A stretch of 64,000 bases of DNA, taken from Leifsonia shinshuensis. Lineage in GTDB: Bacteria; Actinomycetota; Actinomycetes; Actinomycetales; Microbacteriaceae. The notes under the pieces were generated by a model that was not told the origin of the DNA, ran no database searches, and saw only the letters and a program-made list of their open reading frames with translations. This document shows, one piece after another, positions 42,968-52,602 of the stretch. The stretch spans positions 372,001 to 436,000 of the forward strand of contig NZ_JAHHZQ010000001.1 in assembly GCF_022606355.1 (NCBI RefSeq). Reading direction: 5' to 3'. How positions within the stretch are numbered: position 1 is the stretch's first letter; each line of letters begins with the position of its first letter. Both the position numbers and the translations under genes were made by a program.

Positions 42968-43861
42968 TCAGAACCCGAGGCGGCCGAGCTGCTTGGGGTC
43001 GCGCTGCCAGTCTTTCGCGACCTTCACCCGGAGCGAGAGGAACACCTTGCGCCCGAGCAGCTGCTCGATCGGCTTCCTGGCCTCCACCCCGACATCGCGG
43101 ATGCGCGAGCCGCCCTTGCCGATCACGATGGCCTTCTGGCTGTCGCGCTCCACGAACAGGTTCGCGTAGACCTCCACGAGGTCTTTGTCGTCGCGCTCGA
43201 CGATGTCGTCGATCGTCACCGCCAGAGAGTGCGGCAGCTCGTCCTCGACGCCCTCGAGCACCGCCTCGCGGATGTACTCGGCGATCCGCTCCTCCAGCCC
43301 CTCGTCGGTGACCGCGTCCTCGGGGTAGAGCGGGCCGGGCGACTCCGGGAGCAGCTTGAGCAGCTCGCTCGTGAGCGTGTCCAGCTGGATGCGGCTCGTC
43401 GCCGAGATCGGGATGATCGCCTCCCACTCGCGCAGGGCGGAGACCGCGAGCAGCTGCTCCGCGACCTGCGTCTTGCCCGCCGCGTCGATCTTGGTGACGA
43501 TCGCGACCTTCTTCGCGTTCGGGTAGTCGTCGAGCTGGTCGTTGATGAACCGATCGCCCGGCCCGATCTTCTCGTCGGCCGGCACGCAGAAGCCGATCAC
43601 ATCGACGTCGCCGAGCGTCGACTGGACGAGGGTGTTCAGCCGCTCGCCGAGCAGCGTGCGCGGCCGGTGGATGCCCGGCGTGTCGACCAGCACGAGCTGG
43701 CCGCCGCGCTGGTGGACGATGCCGCGGATGGCGCGACGCGTCGTCTGCGGCTTGGAACTCGTGATCGCCACCTTCTCGCCGACCAGGGCGTTGGTGAGCG
43801 TCGACTTCCCCACGTTGGGGCGGCCTACGAACGAGACGAATCCGGCGTGATAGTCGCTCAT
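42968..43861 (-). CDS. era: GTPase Era
   Basis: A 297-residue GTPase needed for 30S maturation. G1 GRPNVGKST (13-21), G2 region QTTRRAIRG, G3 DTPG, G4 TKID are present, and the KH domain carries VIGKGGSRIRDVG near 245-257 for binding the 16S 3' end. ATG 43861 overlaps the TGA of the CNNM gene (ATGA). Gene order ybeY-CNNM-era is conserved in actinobacteria. Confidence 0.97.
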   Translation of the reverse strand: MSDYHAGFVSFVGRPNVGKSTLTNALVGEKVAITSSKPQTTRRAIRGIVHQRGGQLVLVDTPGIHRPRTLLGERLNTLVQSTLGDVDVIGFCVPADEKIGPGDRFINDQLDDYPNAKKVAIVTKIDAAGKTQVAEQLLAVSALREWEAIIPISATSRIQLDTLTSELLKLLPESPGPLYPEDAVTDEGLEERIAEYIREAVLEGVEDELPHSLAVTIDDIVERDDKDLVEVYANLFVERDSQKAIVIGKGGSRIRDVGVEARKPIEQLLGRKVFLSLRVKVAKDWQRDPKQLGRLGF

Positions 43862-45216
43862 CTGCGTGCCTCCTTGTGTTTGAGCTGCGCCGGCGGGTGC
43901 TGCGCAGCCGTGCTCTGCCGGCCGTCGTGCCGGGTCGGCTGGACGTCCGGCTCCGGGAGCAACGCGGTGTCGGGCTCCACCAGCACGGTGCTGACGTGCT
44001 TGTGGCGGCCGTCGATGCGGTCGACGGTGAACCGGAGGCCGTGCACGGCGACCGTGGAGCCCACCTCCGGCAGGCGCCCCAGCGCCTTCGCGACCAGGCC
44101 GCCGACACTGTCGACGTCTTCGTCCTCGATCTCGAGGTCGAACAGCTCGCCGAGGTCGTCGATGCCCAGCCGGGTCGCGACCCTGCGACGGCCTCCACCG
44201 AGCTCCTGCACCAGCGCGACCTCGTGGTCGTACTCGTCCGAGATGTCGCCGATCAGCTCCTCGATCAGATCTTCGAGCGTGACCAGGCCGGCGATCCCGC
44301 CATACTCGTCGACCACCATGGCGAGGTGGTTCTTCTCGCCCTGCATCTGCCGCAGGAGCGCATCGGCCTTCTGCGACTCCGGCACGAACAGGGCAGGTCG
44401 CGCCAGCTCGCCCACGGTGAGGGTGTCGGAGTCGAGCGCGCTCTCGAAGCTCAGCTTGGCGACGTCCTTCAGGTAGAGCACCCCGGCGACCTCGTCGGGG
44501 TCGCCGTCGATGACGGGCATGCGCGAGACGCCGGTCGAGAAGAACAGCCCCATCGCGGTGCCGAGCCCCGCCGAGATGTCCACGGTGATCATGTCGGTGC
44601 GGGGCACCATCACCTCGCGCACGACGGTGTCGCTGAACTCGAAGATCGAGTGGATCAGCTCGCGGTCGTCCTCCTCGAGGACGTCGAACTCGGTCGCCTC
44701 GTCCACGATGCTGAGCAGCTGCTCCTCGCTCGTCACCGGCGCCGAGCGGGAACGGGAGGGGGTCACCCGGTTGCCCAGTGCGACCAGACCGCCAGGGATC
44801 GGCCCGAGGACGACCCGGATACCGCGCACGAGCGGCGCGGTGAGCCGCAGCAGCGCCGTCGAGTTCGCCCTCCCCACGCTGCGCGGGCTCGCCCCCACCA
44901 GCACGAACGACACGCCCGTCATGATGGCCGCCGACAGGATCAGCGAGATCCACCACTCCTCGAAGATCTGCTCGAACGCGAGGGTCACGAGCACGGCAGC
45001 GGTGGTCTCCGCGATGATCCGGCTGAAATTGATCGCGTTGAAGTACGCCCCGGGATCTTCGGCGATCGACGCCAGCGACTTCTTCGCGCGTGACGTCTCG
45101 GCGAGATCCGCGATGTCGCCGCGCGACTGCACGGCGAGAGCCGAGTCGACCGCGGCCATCAGACCACCGAACGCCACCAGCAGGAAGGCGACGACGAAGA
45201 ACAGGGTCGCGAGCAT
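43858..45216 (-). CDS. CNNM/CorC (hemolysin-like) CBS-domain membrane protein
   Basis: A 452-residue protein. The DUF21 transmembrane domain covers about 1-180 with FGGLMAAVDSALAV at the first helix and EEWWISLILSAAI midway. Two CBS domains follow (about 205-330; VREVMVPRTDMITVD and VDEYGGIAGLVTLEDLIEEL), then a CorC_HlyC domain to about 415 and a basic disordered tail. CNNM proteins export or regulate Mg2+; 'hemolysin' is a historical label. ATG 45216 is 6 bp after ybeY's stop. It is coupled to era. Confidence 0.92.
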   Translation of the reverse strand: MLATLFFVVAFLLVAFGGLMAAVDSALAVQSRGDIADLAETSRAKKSLASIAEDPGAYFNAINFSRIIAETTAAVLVTLAFEQIFEEWWISLILSAAIMTGVSFVLVGASPRSVGRANSTALLRLTAPLVRGIRVVLGPIPGGLVALGNRVTPSRSRSAPVTSEEQLLSIVDEATEFDVLEEDDRELIHSIFEFSDTVVREVMVPRTDMITVDISAGLGTAMGLFFSTGVSRMPVIDGDPDEVAGVLYLKDVAKLSFESALDSDTLTVGELARPALFVPESQKADALLRQMQGEKNHLAMVVDEYGGIAGLVTLEDLIEELIGDISDEYDHEVALVQELGGGRRRVATRLGIDDLGELFDLEIEDEDVDSVGGLVAKALGRLPEVGSTVAVHGLRFTVDRIDGRHKHVSTVLVEPDTALLPEPDVQPTRHDGRQSTAAQHPPAQLKHKEARR

Positions 45217-45221
45217 GGCGC

Positions 45222-45683
45222 CTAGCGCTGTCGGTCGTAGCGCGAGAAGCCGACGAGGATGTCGCGCTGGATGCCGAACATCTCGCGCTCCTCGGCAGGC
45301 TCCGCGTGGTCGAAGCCCAGCAAGTGGAGGATGCCGTGCGTGGTCAGCAGCAGCAGCTCGTCCATCAGGGTGTGACCGGCGGTCTCCGCCTGCACCTGCG
45401 CCACCTGGGGGCACAGCACGACGTCGCCGAGCAGCCCGGCGGGCGCCGGCTCCTCCTCGGTTCCCGGCCGCAGCTCGTCCATCGGGAAGCTGAGGACGTC
45501 GGTGGGGCCCGGCTCGTCCATCCACTGCACGTGCAGCTGCTCCATCGCCGCCTCGTCCACCAAGACGATCGCGAGCTCGGCGTCCGGGTGCACGTGCATG
45601 ATGTCGAGCGCGTAACCGGCGAGCCGCTGGAGGGCGGACTCGTCCACCTCGATGGACGACTCGTTGTTGATCTCGATGCTCAT
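45222..45683 (-). CDS. ybeY: Endoribonuclease YbeY
   Basis: A 153-residue zinc endoribonuclease of rRNA maturation and quality control. [11 protein letters not shown] (116-126) supplies the three zinc histidines, and [11 protein letters not shown] is the conserved substrate-side strand. Length is normal. ATG 45683 overlaps the stop of phoH (ATGA at 45680-45683), the usual operon order. Confidence 0.97.
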   Translation of the reverse strand: MSIEINNESSIEVDESALQRLAGYALDIMHVHPDAELAIVLVDEAAMEQLHVQWMDEPGPTDVLSFPMDELRPGTEEEPAPAGLLGDVVLCPQVAQVQAETAGHTLMDELLLLTTHGILHLLGFDHAEPAEEREMFGIQRDILVGFSRYDRQR

Positions 45684-46804
45684 CGTGCGGGACCCTGTCG
45701 TTTCGGGAGGTGGTCGCGGGGGGTGCCGGCGCGGCGCTCCGCGCGGTTGGCGAACTCGCGTGCCTCGTCGCGCTCATACTGCCTGGCCTGCTGGCGGGCG
45801 TCGTACTCGGTGTACGCGTCGACGATGCGGGCGACGAGGGTGTGGCGCACGACGTCCTCGCTGGTCAGCCGCGCGAAGTGGATGTCGTCGATGTCCTTCA
45901 GCACGCGGGTGATCAGCCGGAGCCCGCTCGCCGCGTTGGGCAGATCGATCTGGGTGATGTCGCCGGTGACGACCATCTTGGAGTTGAACCCCAGCCGCGT
46001 GAGGAACATCTTCATCTGCTCCGGCGTCGTGTTCTGCGCCTCGTCGAGGATGATGAACGAGTCGTTGAGCGTGCGCCCGCGCATGTAGGCGAGCGGCGCG
46101 ACCTCAATGGTGCCCGCGGCCAGCAGCTTGGGCACCAGGTCGGGGTCGAGCATCTCGTTCAGCGCGTCGTACAGCGGCCGGAGGTACGGGTCGATCTTGT
46201 CGGTGAGGGTGCCGGGCAGATAGCCGAGCCGCTCGCCGGCCTCCACGGCGGGGCGCGTCAGGATGATCCTGCTGACCTCTTTGCGCTGGAGCGCCTGCAC
46301 GGCCTTCGCCATAGCGAGGTAGGTCTTGCCCGTTCCCGCCGGGCCGATGCCGAACACGATCGTGTTGTGGTCGATGGCGTCGACGTACTGGCTCTGGCCG
46401 AGGGTCTTCGGCCGGATGCTCTTGCCGCGCGCGGTCAGGATGGCCTGGCTCAGCACGTCGGACGGGCTGAGGCCCAGGTCGCTGCGCATCATCCGCGCCG
46501 AACTCGCGACCTCTGCCGGGCCGATGTCCTGGCCGTTGCGCACCATCTGCAGCAGCTCCTCGAGCAGCGCCCGGGCGGCCGCGACCTGGGTCGCGTCACC
46601 CGTCAGGCCGATCTCGTTGCCGCGCACGTGCACGTCGACCAGCGGATACTGGCGCTCCAGCGTGGTCAGCAGTCGGTCCTGCGGTCCGAGCAGTCGGACC
46701 ATCTGGATTCCGTCGACGCTCAGCCGCGCCTCGGCCGAGCCGGCAGGTTCTACCGGGCCGGACGCGTCCGCCGGCGGGGTCGGCGTCGGTTCACTCGTCG
46801 CCAA
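45680..46804 (-). CDS. PhoH-family ATPase
   Basis: A 374-residue protein. Walker [13 protein letters not shown] lies near 150, Walker [16 protein letters not shown] near 255, and an N-terminal KH-like region ([19 protein letters not shown]) suggests RNA binding. The last ~35 residues are Arg/Gln-rich. I assign TTG 46804 as start: it is in frame, has AAGGA about 5 nt upstream and lies inside the end of the HIT gene; the only other option would cut the Pro-rich N-terminus. PhoH-like proteins work with YbeY in RNA metabolism. Confidence 0.9.
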   Translation of the reverse strand: MATSEPTPTPPADASGPVEPAGSAEARLSVDGIQMVRLLGPQDRLLTTLERQYPLVDVHVRGNEIGLTGDATQVAAARALLEELLQMVRNGQDIGPAEVASSARMMRSDLGLSPSDVLSQAILTARGKSIRPKTLGQSQYVDAIDHNTIVFGIGPAGTGKTYLAMAKAVQALQRKEVSRIILTRPAVEAGERLGYLPGTLTDKIDPYLRPLYDALNEMLDPDLVPKLLAAGTIEVAPLAYMRGRTLNDSFIILDEAQNTTPEQMKMFLTRLGFNSKMVVTGDITQIDLPNAASGLRLITRVLKDIDDIHFARLTSEDVVRHTLVARIVDAYTEYDARQQARQYERDEAREFANRAERRAGTPRDHLPKRQGPAR

Positions 46805-47165
46805 GGCTTCCTTCCTCGAGCCCGCCCGCGGGCGAGCCCAGAATGTGGGCGTGGACGTGGAACACGGTCTGTCCCGCCCCCGCACCGGTGTTGAAGACCA
46901 GTCGGAAATCGCCGTCGGCGTGCTCGTCGGCGAGCTGCTTGGCAGTCGCCACCAGCTCGGCCAGCAGGTCGGGATCGCCCGCGGCGAGCTCCACGACGTC
47001 GCGGTAGCGCTCCGTCTTGGGCACCACGAGCAGATGCACCGGCGCCTTCGGCGCGATGTCGCGGAACGCGATGATCCGCTCGCTGTCGAACACGACGTCG
47101 GCCGGGATCTCGCCCGCGATGATGCGCGAGAAGATCGAACGCTCCCCTGTCTCCATGACATCCAT
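46791..47165 (-). CDS. HIT-family nucleotide-binding protein
   Basis: A 124-residue histidine-triad protein; the active site is HVHAH at about 103-107, preceded by FNTGAGAGQTVFH. Members hydrolyse nucleoside phosphoramidates or act as AMP-lysine hydrolases. The start is ATG 47165, with ATG 47156 (better-spaced AGGAT upstream) as an alternative. It overlaps phoH by 14 nt and is 30 bp downstream of rsmE. Confidence 0.94.
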   Translation of the reverse strand: MDVMETGERSIFSRIIAGEIPADVVFDSERIIAFRDIAPKAPVHLLVVPKTERYRDVVELAAGDPDLLAELVATAKQLADEHADGDFRLVFNTGAGAGQTVFHVHAHILGSPAGGLEEGSLGDE

Positions 47166-47195
47166 CCTATTCGTCAGGTCGGCGGCCGTCGCGGG

Positions 47196-47924
47196 CTACC
47201 AGCGCCCGAGCGCGGCGTTGAGGACCGCCAGCGCGGCCGGGCCGGCCGTGGAGGTGCGAAGCACGGTGTCGCCGAGGCGGACGATCTCGCCGCCCGCCGC
47301 GCGGAAGGCGTCCAGCTCCTGCGGCGCGATCCCGCCCTCCGGTCCCACCACGAGCGCCAGCGGCCGGCCGTCCGGCCGGACCGACGTCAGCGGGGTGGTC
47401 GCACCCGGCTCCAGCACCAGCAGCCGCTGCGTCGCCGCCAGCGCGGCCACCTGCTTCGTCGACGACAGGTCGCCGACCTCCGGCGTCCAGGCCCGGATGG
47501 ACTGCTTGCTCGCCTCGCGCACGATCGCCGCCCAGCGGTCGCGGCCCTTCGCGACCTTCGCGCCCTCCCAGCGCGACACCGACCGGGAGGCCGCCCACGG
47601 CACCACCGCGTCGACGCCGAGCTCCGTGGCCGCCTGCACCGCCAGTTCGTCGCGGTCGCCCTTGGCGAGCGCCTGTACGAGCGTGATCCCGGGTTCGGCG
47701 CGCGGAACCCTCTCGACGGTCTCCACGTCGATCGTGAGCTCGGTGTTCGTGGCGACCAGGACCTCGCCGGAGGCGACCAGCCCGCGCCCGTTGCCGATCA
47801 GCACGCTCTCGCCGGGCCGGGTGCGGTTGACCGTCGACGCGTGCTTGGCCTCCGCGCCGGCCAGCGTCAGGCGCGCACCCACCTCGACCTCGGCGAGGTC
47901 TTCGCGCAGATACAGGGAGCTCAT
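47196..47924 (-). CDS. rsmE: 16S rRNA m3U1498 methyltransferase
   Basis: A 242-residue SPOUT-class enzyme. The N-terminal PUA-like domain includes HASTVNRTRPGESVLIGNG; the C-terminal knot has LALVVGPEGGIAPQEL and RLGDTVLRTSTAGPAALAV, which bind S-adenosylmethionine. It methylates U1498 of 16S rRNA. It lies 16 bp downstream of dnaJ, in the same operon direction. Confidence 0.96.
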   Translation of the reverse strand: MSSLYLREDLAEVEVGARLTLAGAEAKHASTVNRTRPGESVLIGNGRGLVASGEVLVATNTELTIDVETVERVPRAEPGITLVQALAKGDRDELAVQAATELGVDAVVPWAASRSVSRWEGAKVAKGRDRWAAIVREASKQSIRAWTPEVGDLSSTKQVAALAATQRLLVLEPGATTPLTSVRPDGRPLALVVGPEGGIAPQELDAFRAAGGEIVRLGDTVLRTSTAGPAALAVLNAALGRW

Positions 47925-47940
47925 CGGTGGCGCCGGGCGC

Positions 47941-49053
47941 TCAGAGGTTGAGGAACCGGTCGCGGAGCTTCGCGAACAGCCCCTGCTGGAACCGCGCGAG
48001 CGACGGCTCCCCGCTGTGGTGGGTCGCCGCGAACTTCTTGATCAGTTCCTTCTCTTTGTGGTCGAGCTTCGTGGGCGTCACGACCTGGATGCCGACCCGG
48101 AGGTCGCCGCGCCCGCTGCCGCGCAGGTGCGTGATGCCGCGGTCTTTGACCGAGACGATGTCTGCGCTCTGGGTGCCGGGCTTCAGCTCGAGGCGGATGT
48201 CGCCGTCGAGCGCCTTCACCGTGGCCGTGGTGCCGAGGATGGCATCGGCCATCGACACCTCCAGGGTGCACAGCAGGTCGTCGCCGTCGCGGCTGAACAC
48301 GTCGTGGTGCTTCACCTTGATCTCGAGGTAGAGGTCGCCGTTGGGGCCGCCGGCGGGGCCGGCCTCGCCCGAGCCGGGCATCTGCAGGCGCAGTCCCGTG
48401 TCGACGCCGGCGGGGATGTCGACGGGAACGGTGCGGCGGGCGCGGACCCGTCCCTGCCCCTGGCAGGTCACGCAGGGCGTGGCGATGACCGTGCCGTAGC
48501 CGCGGCAGCTGCCGCACGGGCTGGAGGTCATCACGTTTCCGAGCAGGGACCGCACCGACCGCTGGATGCTGCCCGTGCCGTGGCAGATGTCGCAGGTCAC
48601 GGGAGCGGTGCCGGGCTGGCAGCAGGAACCGTTGCAGGTCTCGCAGACGACGGCCGTGTCGACCTCCAGGTCGCGGTGCGTGCCGAAGACGACCTCGTCG
48701 AGGTCGACCTCCACGCGCAGCAGCGCGTCCTGGCCGCGCTCACGGCGCGACCGCGGACCGCGCGTGGCGCCGCCGCCCCCGCCGAAGAACGTCTCGAAGA
48801 TGTCGCCGAAGCCCGCGAAGTCGCCGGGCGCTCCCCCGCCGAAACCGGTCGAACCGCCCAGGTCGTACTGCTGGCGCTGCTGCGGGTCGCTGAGCACGTC
48901 GTAGGCGTGCGTGACGAGCTTGAAGCGCTCCTGCGCCTCACTGCTCGGGTTGACGTCGGGGTGCAGCTCGCGTGCGAGCCGGCGGTACGCCTTCTTGATC
49001 TCGTCAGGGGTGGCGTTGCGATCAACGCCGAGTACTTCGTAGTGGTCGGCCAA
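47941..49053 (-). CDS. dnaJ: Chaperone protein DnaJ (HrcA-linked paralogue)
   Basis: A 370-residue type I J-protein. The J domain has HPD at 31-33; a short Gly/Phe-rich stretch follows ([19 protein letters not shown]); the zinc-binding region has four CxxCxGxG-like motifs ([32 protein letters not shown]), the first lacking the final glycines. It stimulates DnaK. Actinobacteria usually have a second dnaJ beside dnaK-grpE; this one, downstream of hrcA, is the heat-regulated DnaJ2 type. The gap to hrcA is 48 bp. Confidence 0.95.
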   Translation of the reverse strand: MADHYEVLGVDRNATPDEIKKAYRRLARELHPDVNPSSEAQERFKLVTHAYDVLSDPQQRQQYDLGGSTGFGGGAPGDFAGFGDIFETFFGGGGGATRGPRSRRERGQDALLRVEVDLDEVVFGTHRDLEVDTAVVCETCNGSCCQPGTAPVTCDICHGTGSIQRSVRSLLGNVMTSSPCGSCRGYGTVIATPCVTCQGQGRVRARRTVPVDIPAGVDTGLRLQMPGSGEAGPAGGPNGDLYLEIKVKHHDVFSRDGDDLLCTLEVSMADAILGTTATVKALDGDIRLELKPGTQSADIVSVKDRGITHLRGSGRGDLRVGIQVVTPTKLDHKEKELIKKFAATHHSGEPSLARFQQGLFAKLRDRFLNL

Positions 49054-49101
49054 AGTGAGGCTGTTCCTTCTGTTCGTCGCGTCGTGTTCGTCAGGTTGGT
49101 G

Positions 49102-50118
49102 TCAGTCGCCGAGGAGGCGGGAGAGGTAGCGTGCCACGGCACGGACCGCGGCCATGTTGCCCGAATAGTCCATGCGGAGAGGTCCGAGGAGACCGACGCG
49201 TGCGACATCCGAGCCCGAGCTGTAGGTGCTCGACATCACGGAGGTCTCGGTCAGCCCCACGACCGGGTTCTCGCGCCCGATGCTCACGGCGACGCCGTGC
49301 TGGTCGAGCGCCATCTCGTCGAAGAGCCGCAGCAGGACCACCTGCTCCTCGATGGCCTCGAGCACCGGCGTGATCGAACCCGGGAAGTCGGTCTCCGTGC
49401 GGGCCAGGTTCGCCGCGCCGGCCATCACCAGCTTGTCCTGCCGGTTGGCGGCGATCTGATCGAGGAGCGCACCGGCCACCGGGGCCACCAGCGTCCTGGT
49501 GCGGTCGGTCAGGTGCTCGGGGAGCTCGCGCAGGCGGGCGGCGGCGTCGATGAGCGAGAGGCCCGCCGCCGCACCGTTGATGGCGCCCCGGATCTCGGCG
49601 ATCTCGGTGTCGCCGAGCTCCTCCGGCAGCTCGATCACGCGCTGCTCGACCGCGCCGGAGTCGGTGATGAGCACGCTGAGGAGCCGGTGGGGTGCGAGCG
49701 AGACCAGCTCGATGTGCCGGATCCGCGATCGCGCCACCGACGGGTACTGCACGAGAGCGACCTGGTTGGTCAGCTGCGACAGCAGCCGCACGGTGCGCGA
49801 CAGCACGTCGTCCACGTCGACCGACTGCCCGAGGAACGTCTCGATCGCGGTGCGCTGCGCCGCCGACAGCGGGCGTGCCTCGGCGAGGTGGTCGACGAAC
49901 AGCCGATAGCCCTTGTCGGTGGGGACCCGCCCGGAGGACGTATGCGGCGCGGCGATCAGCTGCTCCTCCTCGAGGAGTGCCATGTCGTTGCGGATCGTCG
50001 CGGCGGACACACCGAACGAGTGGCGCTCCACGATGCTCTTGGAGCCGACCGGCTCGCGCGAGGCGACATAGTCCTGCACGATGACGCGGAGCACTTCGAG
50101 ACTGCGTTCCGAGACCAC
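49102..50118 (-). CDS. hrcA: Heat-inducible transcription repressor HrcA
   Basis: A 338-residue repressor. I chose GTG 50118, which has AGGAGG at 8 nt, over an upstream in-frame start that would add 35 residues and include the CIRCE site. The winged helix (SKSIVERHSFGVSAATIRND) binds the operator; the GAF-like dimer domain follows (TPVLEAIEEQVVLLRLFDEM; IGRENPVVGLTETSVMSSTY). It represses its own operon with dnaJ, and needs the chaperonin for activity in other bacteria. Confidence 0.96.
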   Translation of the reverse strand: MVSERSLEVLRVIVQDYVASREPVGSKSIVERHSFGVSAATIRNDMALLEEEQLIAAPHTSSGRVPTDKGYRLFVDHLAEARPLSAAQRTAIETFLGQSVDVDDVLSRTVRLLSQLTNQVALVQYPSVARSRIRHIELVSLAPHRLLSVLITDSGAVEQRVIELPEELGDTEIAEIRGAINGAAAGLSLIDAAARLRELPEHLTDRTRTLVAPVAGALLDQIAANRQDKLVMAGAANLARTETDFPGSITPVLEAIEEQVVLLRLFDEMALDQHGVAVSIGRENPVVGLTETSVMSSTYSSGSDVARVGLLGPLRMDYSGNMAAVRAVARYLSRLLGD

Positions 50119-50192
50119 GCCAACCGCCTCCTGTCGTCGCTGGGGCTCGAGGTTCGAGCGTACGGATCGAGCACGGGAAGGTCTCCGAGCGG

Positions 50193-50224
50193 CTGGCACT
50201 CGGAGATCCTGAGTGCTAATCATA
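50193..50224 (-). promoter_or_regulatory. CIRCE operator with adjoining -10 box of the hrcA-dnaJ operon
   Basis: On the minus strand the arms are TTAGCACTC (50211-50219) and GAGTGCCAG (50193-50201) with a 9-nt spacer. The consensus is TTAGCACTC-N9-GAGTGCTAA; the second arm deviates at its last three positions. TATGAT (50219-50224), a near-perfect -10 box, overlaps the operator's first base, so HrcA binding would cover the promoter start region. No good -35 box is seen 16-18 bp upstream. The hrcA start lies 75 bp downstream. Confidence 0.9.
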
Positions 50225-50345
50225 ACGCGTCCCCGTCACAGAACGGGCAACGCGCGACACCGATGATTTACGCCGCGCCTCCGCAGTTGTACTGTGTGCG
50301 CACCGGCTCGGATACGCCCGCAGCCGACCACGAAAGGGTTTCCTC

Positions 50346-50870
50346 ATGACAGACCCGACCCAGCCTCCCGCCGACGGCGACAACGGCGTTCCCCCGCAGC
50401 AGCCGTACAGCGCTCCCTCCGGCCAACCCACCGGCCAGCCCACCGGCCAACCCGCCGGCCAGCCCGCCGGGGCCGTCCCTCCCCAGCAGGCGTACGCGTC
50501 GGCACCGGCCGCTCCCCTCGACCCCGCCCAGGACAAGCAGTGGGCTTCGTTCGCCCACCTGGGCGGCATCCTCTGGTTCCTTCCCTCGCTGATCATCTGG
50601 CTCGTCTTCAAAGACCGGGGAGCGCTCACCAACCAGGAGGCCAAGGAGGCGCTCAACTGGCAGATCACCTGGATCATCGCGTGGGCCGTCTCGCAGATTC
50701 TCGGCGTGATCATCGGCTCCTTCACGCTGGGGATCGGCTTCCTGCTGTTCAGCCTCCTCATCCCGTGGGCGCTGTACATCGTGAACCTGGTCTTCTCGAT
50801 CCTCGGATTCGTGAAGGTCAACAGCGGCGGCAGCTACCGCTACCCGATCAACTTCCGGTTCATCAAATAG
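50346..50870 (+). CDS. DUF4870-domain membrane protein A
   Basis: A 174-residue protein. About 65 residues of Pro/Gln/Gly-rich sequence include four near-repeats of GQPTGQPAGQ, then DUF4870: KQWASFAHLGGILWFLPSL, FKDRGALTNQEAKEALNWQI and a last pair of hydrophobic segments ending NSGGSYRYPINFRFIK. Three or four membrane helices. The function of DUF4870 is unknown. ATG 50346 has AAGGG about 8 nt upstream. A paralogue follows 98 bp later. Confidence 0.85.
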   Translation: MTDPTQPPADGDNGVPPQQPYSAPSGQPTGQPTGQPAGQPAGAVPPQQAYASAPAAPLDPAQDKQWASFAHLGGILWFLPSLIIWLVFKDRGALTNQEAKEALNWQITWIIAWAVSQILGVIIGSFTLGIGFLLFSLLIPWALYIVNLVFSILGFVKVNSGGSYRYPINFRFIK

Positions 50871-50968
50871 TCGACAGAAATCGGGCAATGGCTCTCGGCT
50901 GCTTCTCAGGAACGGCCTCCGACCTCTAGGCTGGGACCCGTCATTACCCCATTGGAGGAGACAACACC

Positions 50969-51352
50969 ATGTCCGCAACGCCCCCACCCCCGCCGCCCCA
51001 GCAGCCGTACGGAGGTCAGGCGCAGTCGCTGAGCCCGGCCGACGAGAAGCTCTGGGCCACCCTGATCCACATCGGCGGCATCCTGTTCAACTGGATCCCC
51101 GCCCTGGTCGGGTACCTCGTGCTCAAGGACCGCGGCCCGTTCATCCGGTCGCACACGGCCACCGCGCTGAACTTCCAGATCACGCTGTTCATCGGCTACG
51201 TCGTCGGCTGGATCCTCAGCATCGTCGGCATCGGGCTGATCATCCTGCTCGCGGTCTGGGTGCTCAACATCGTGTTCAGCATCATCGCGGCGATCAAGGC
51301 CAACCAGGGGCAGTTCTACACCTACCCGATCGCCATCAAGTTCGTGAGCTGA
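50969..51352 (+). CDS. DUF4870-domain membrane protein B
   Basis: A 127-residue paralogue of the preceding protein: EKLWATLIHIGGILFNWIP, LKDRGPFIRSHTATALNFQI and FYTYPIAIKFVS align to its partner. The Pro-rich N-terminus is reduced to ~15 residues. ATG 50969 has GGAGGAG at about 9 nt. The pair may arise from tandem duplication and could form a mixed complex. It is convergent with hemW, with 20 bp between stops. Confidence 0.87.
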   Translation: MSATPPPPPPQQPYGGQAQSLSPADEKLWATLIHIGGILFNWIPALVGYLVLKDRGPFIRSHTATALNFQITLFIGYVVGWILSIVGIGLIILLAVWVLNIVFSIIAAIKANQGQFYTYPIAIKFVS

Positions 51353-51372
51353 GACCGACCCCGGTCACTCGA

Positions 51373-52602
51373 TCACTCCTCGGCGAGCAGCCGTCGTACG
51401 ACGGCGTCCGCCAGCAGCCGCCCTCGCAGGGTCAGCACCACCGATCCGGCGAGGGCGGCTTTCGCGTCCACCAGGCCATCGGCGATGAGACCGGCGACCG
51501 CGCGACGCCCGGGAGCCTCCAGCTCGTCGACGGCCACGCCCTCGCGGATCCGGGTGAGCAGCAGCACCCGCTCGACACGCCGCGTCTCGGCGTCGAGGGT
51601 CTCCCGGCCGGCCGCGGGCGACTCCCCCGCCAGCACCCGCTGCGCGTAGGCGGCCGGATGCTTCACGTTCCACCAGCGCACCCCGCCGACGTGGCTGTGC
51701 GCGCCGGGACCGACGCCCCACCAGTCGTGCCCGAGCCAGTACGCCAGGTTGTGCCGGGAGCGGTGAGCGTCGTCGGCCGCCCAGTTGCTGACCTCGTACC
51801 AGCCGTAGCCCGCTGCGGTGAGCCGCGCGTCGGCCAGCTCGTACATGTCGGCCTCGAGGTCGTCGTCGGGCTCCGCCACGGCGCCGGAGCGGATCTGGCG
51901 CGCCAGCTTGGTGCCGGGCTCGACGATCAGCGCGTACGCCGAGATGTGGTCGGGCTCGCAGGCCAGAGCCGTGTCGAGCGAGCGCGACCAGTCGTCGAGG
52001 GTCTCGCCCGGCGTGCCGTAGATCAGGTCGAGGCTCACCTGGAGGCCGGTCTCCCGGGCCCAGCGCACGACGAGCGGGATGCGCTCGGGGTCGTGCGTGC
52101 GTTCCAGAGTCGCCAGCACGCTCGGCACGGCCGACTGCATCCCGAACGACACGCGCGTGAACCCCGCATCGGCGAGCCGCCGCAGGTCGTCGGCGTCGAC
52201 CGAGTCGGGGTTGGCCTCCGTGGTCACCTCGGCGCCGTCCGCGATGCCCCACGCCCCGCGCACGGCCGCGAGCATCGCCCCCAGGTCGTCCGGCGGGAGC
52301 AGCGTCGGCGTGCCTCCCCCGAAGAAGACGGTCGACACCTCCCGTTCCGGCACCCCGCTGCGCTCGAGCGACTCGGCGGCGAACGCGACCTCACGGACCG
52401 CGTGACCGGCGTACTCGGACTGCGAGACGCCACGCAGCTCGGTGGCGGTGTAGGTGTTGAAGTCGCAGTACCCGCAGCGCACCCGGCAGAACGGAACGTG
52501 CAGGTACACCCCGAAGTCGCGCTCGCCGGCCCCGACGGCTGCAGAGCCGGGCAGCACGCCGTCGGCCGGGGCCGGATCGCCCAGCGGGAGGGCCCCCGGC
52601 AT
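51373..52602 (-). CDS. hemW: Radical SAM heme chaperone HemW
   Basis: A 409-residue radical SAM protein. The cluster motif is C39-x3-C43-x2-C46 (FCRVRCGYCD), followed by TVFFGGGTPTLL and the HemW_C domain. The additional cysteine found after the CxxxCxxC in coproporphyrinogen oxidase HemN is not seen here (FNTYT), agreeing with HemW rather than HemN. It is thought to insert heme into respiratory proteins. ATG 52602 shares its A with the TGA of the DUF1990 gene (TGATG), a coupled start. Confidence 0.93.
   Translation of the reverse strand: MPGALPLGDPAPADGVLPGSAAVGAGERDFGVYLHVPFCRVRCGYCDFNTYTATELRGVSQSEYAGHAVREVAFAAESLERSGVPEREVSTVFFGGGTPTLLPPDDLGAMLAAVRGAWGIADGAEVTTEANPDSVDADDLRRLADAGFTRVSFGMQSAVPSVLATLERTHDPERIPLVVRWARETGLQVSLDLIYGTPGETLDDWSRSLDTALACEPDHISAYALIVEPGTKLARQIRSGAVAEPDDDLEADMYELADARLTAAGYGWYEVSNWAADDAHRSRHNLAYWLGHDWWGVGPGAHSHVGGVRWWNVKHPAAYAQRVLAGESPAAGRETLDAETRRVERVLLLTRIREGVAVDELEAPGRRAVAGLIADGLVDAKAALAGSVVLTLRGRLLADAVVRRLLAEE

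Noticed and set aside
45680-47161. 493-codon version of the PhoH protein starting inside the HIT gene
   Set aside because: The extra N-terminus is the HIT gene read in another frame and is Arg/Ser-rich; TTG 46804 fits better.
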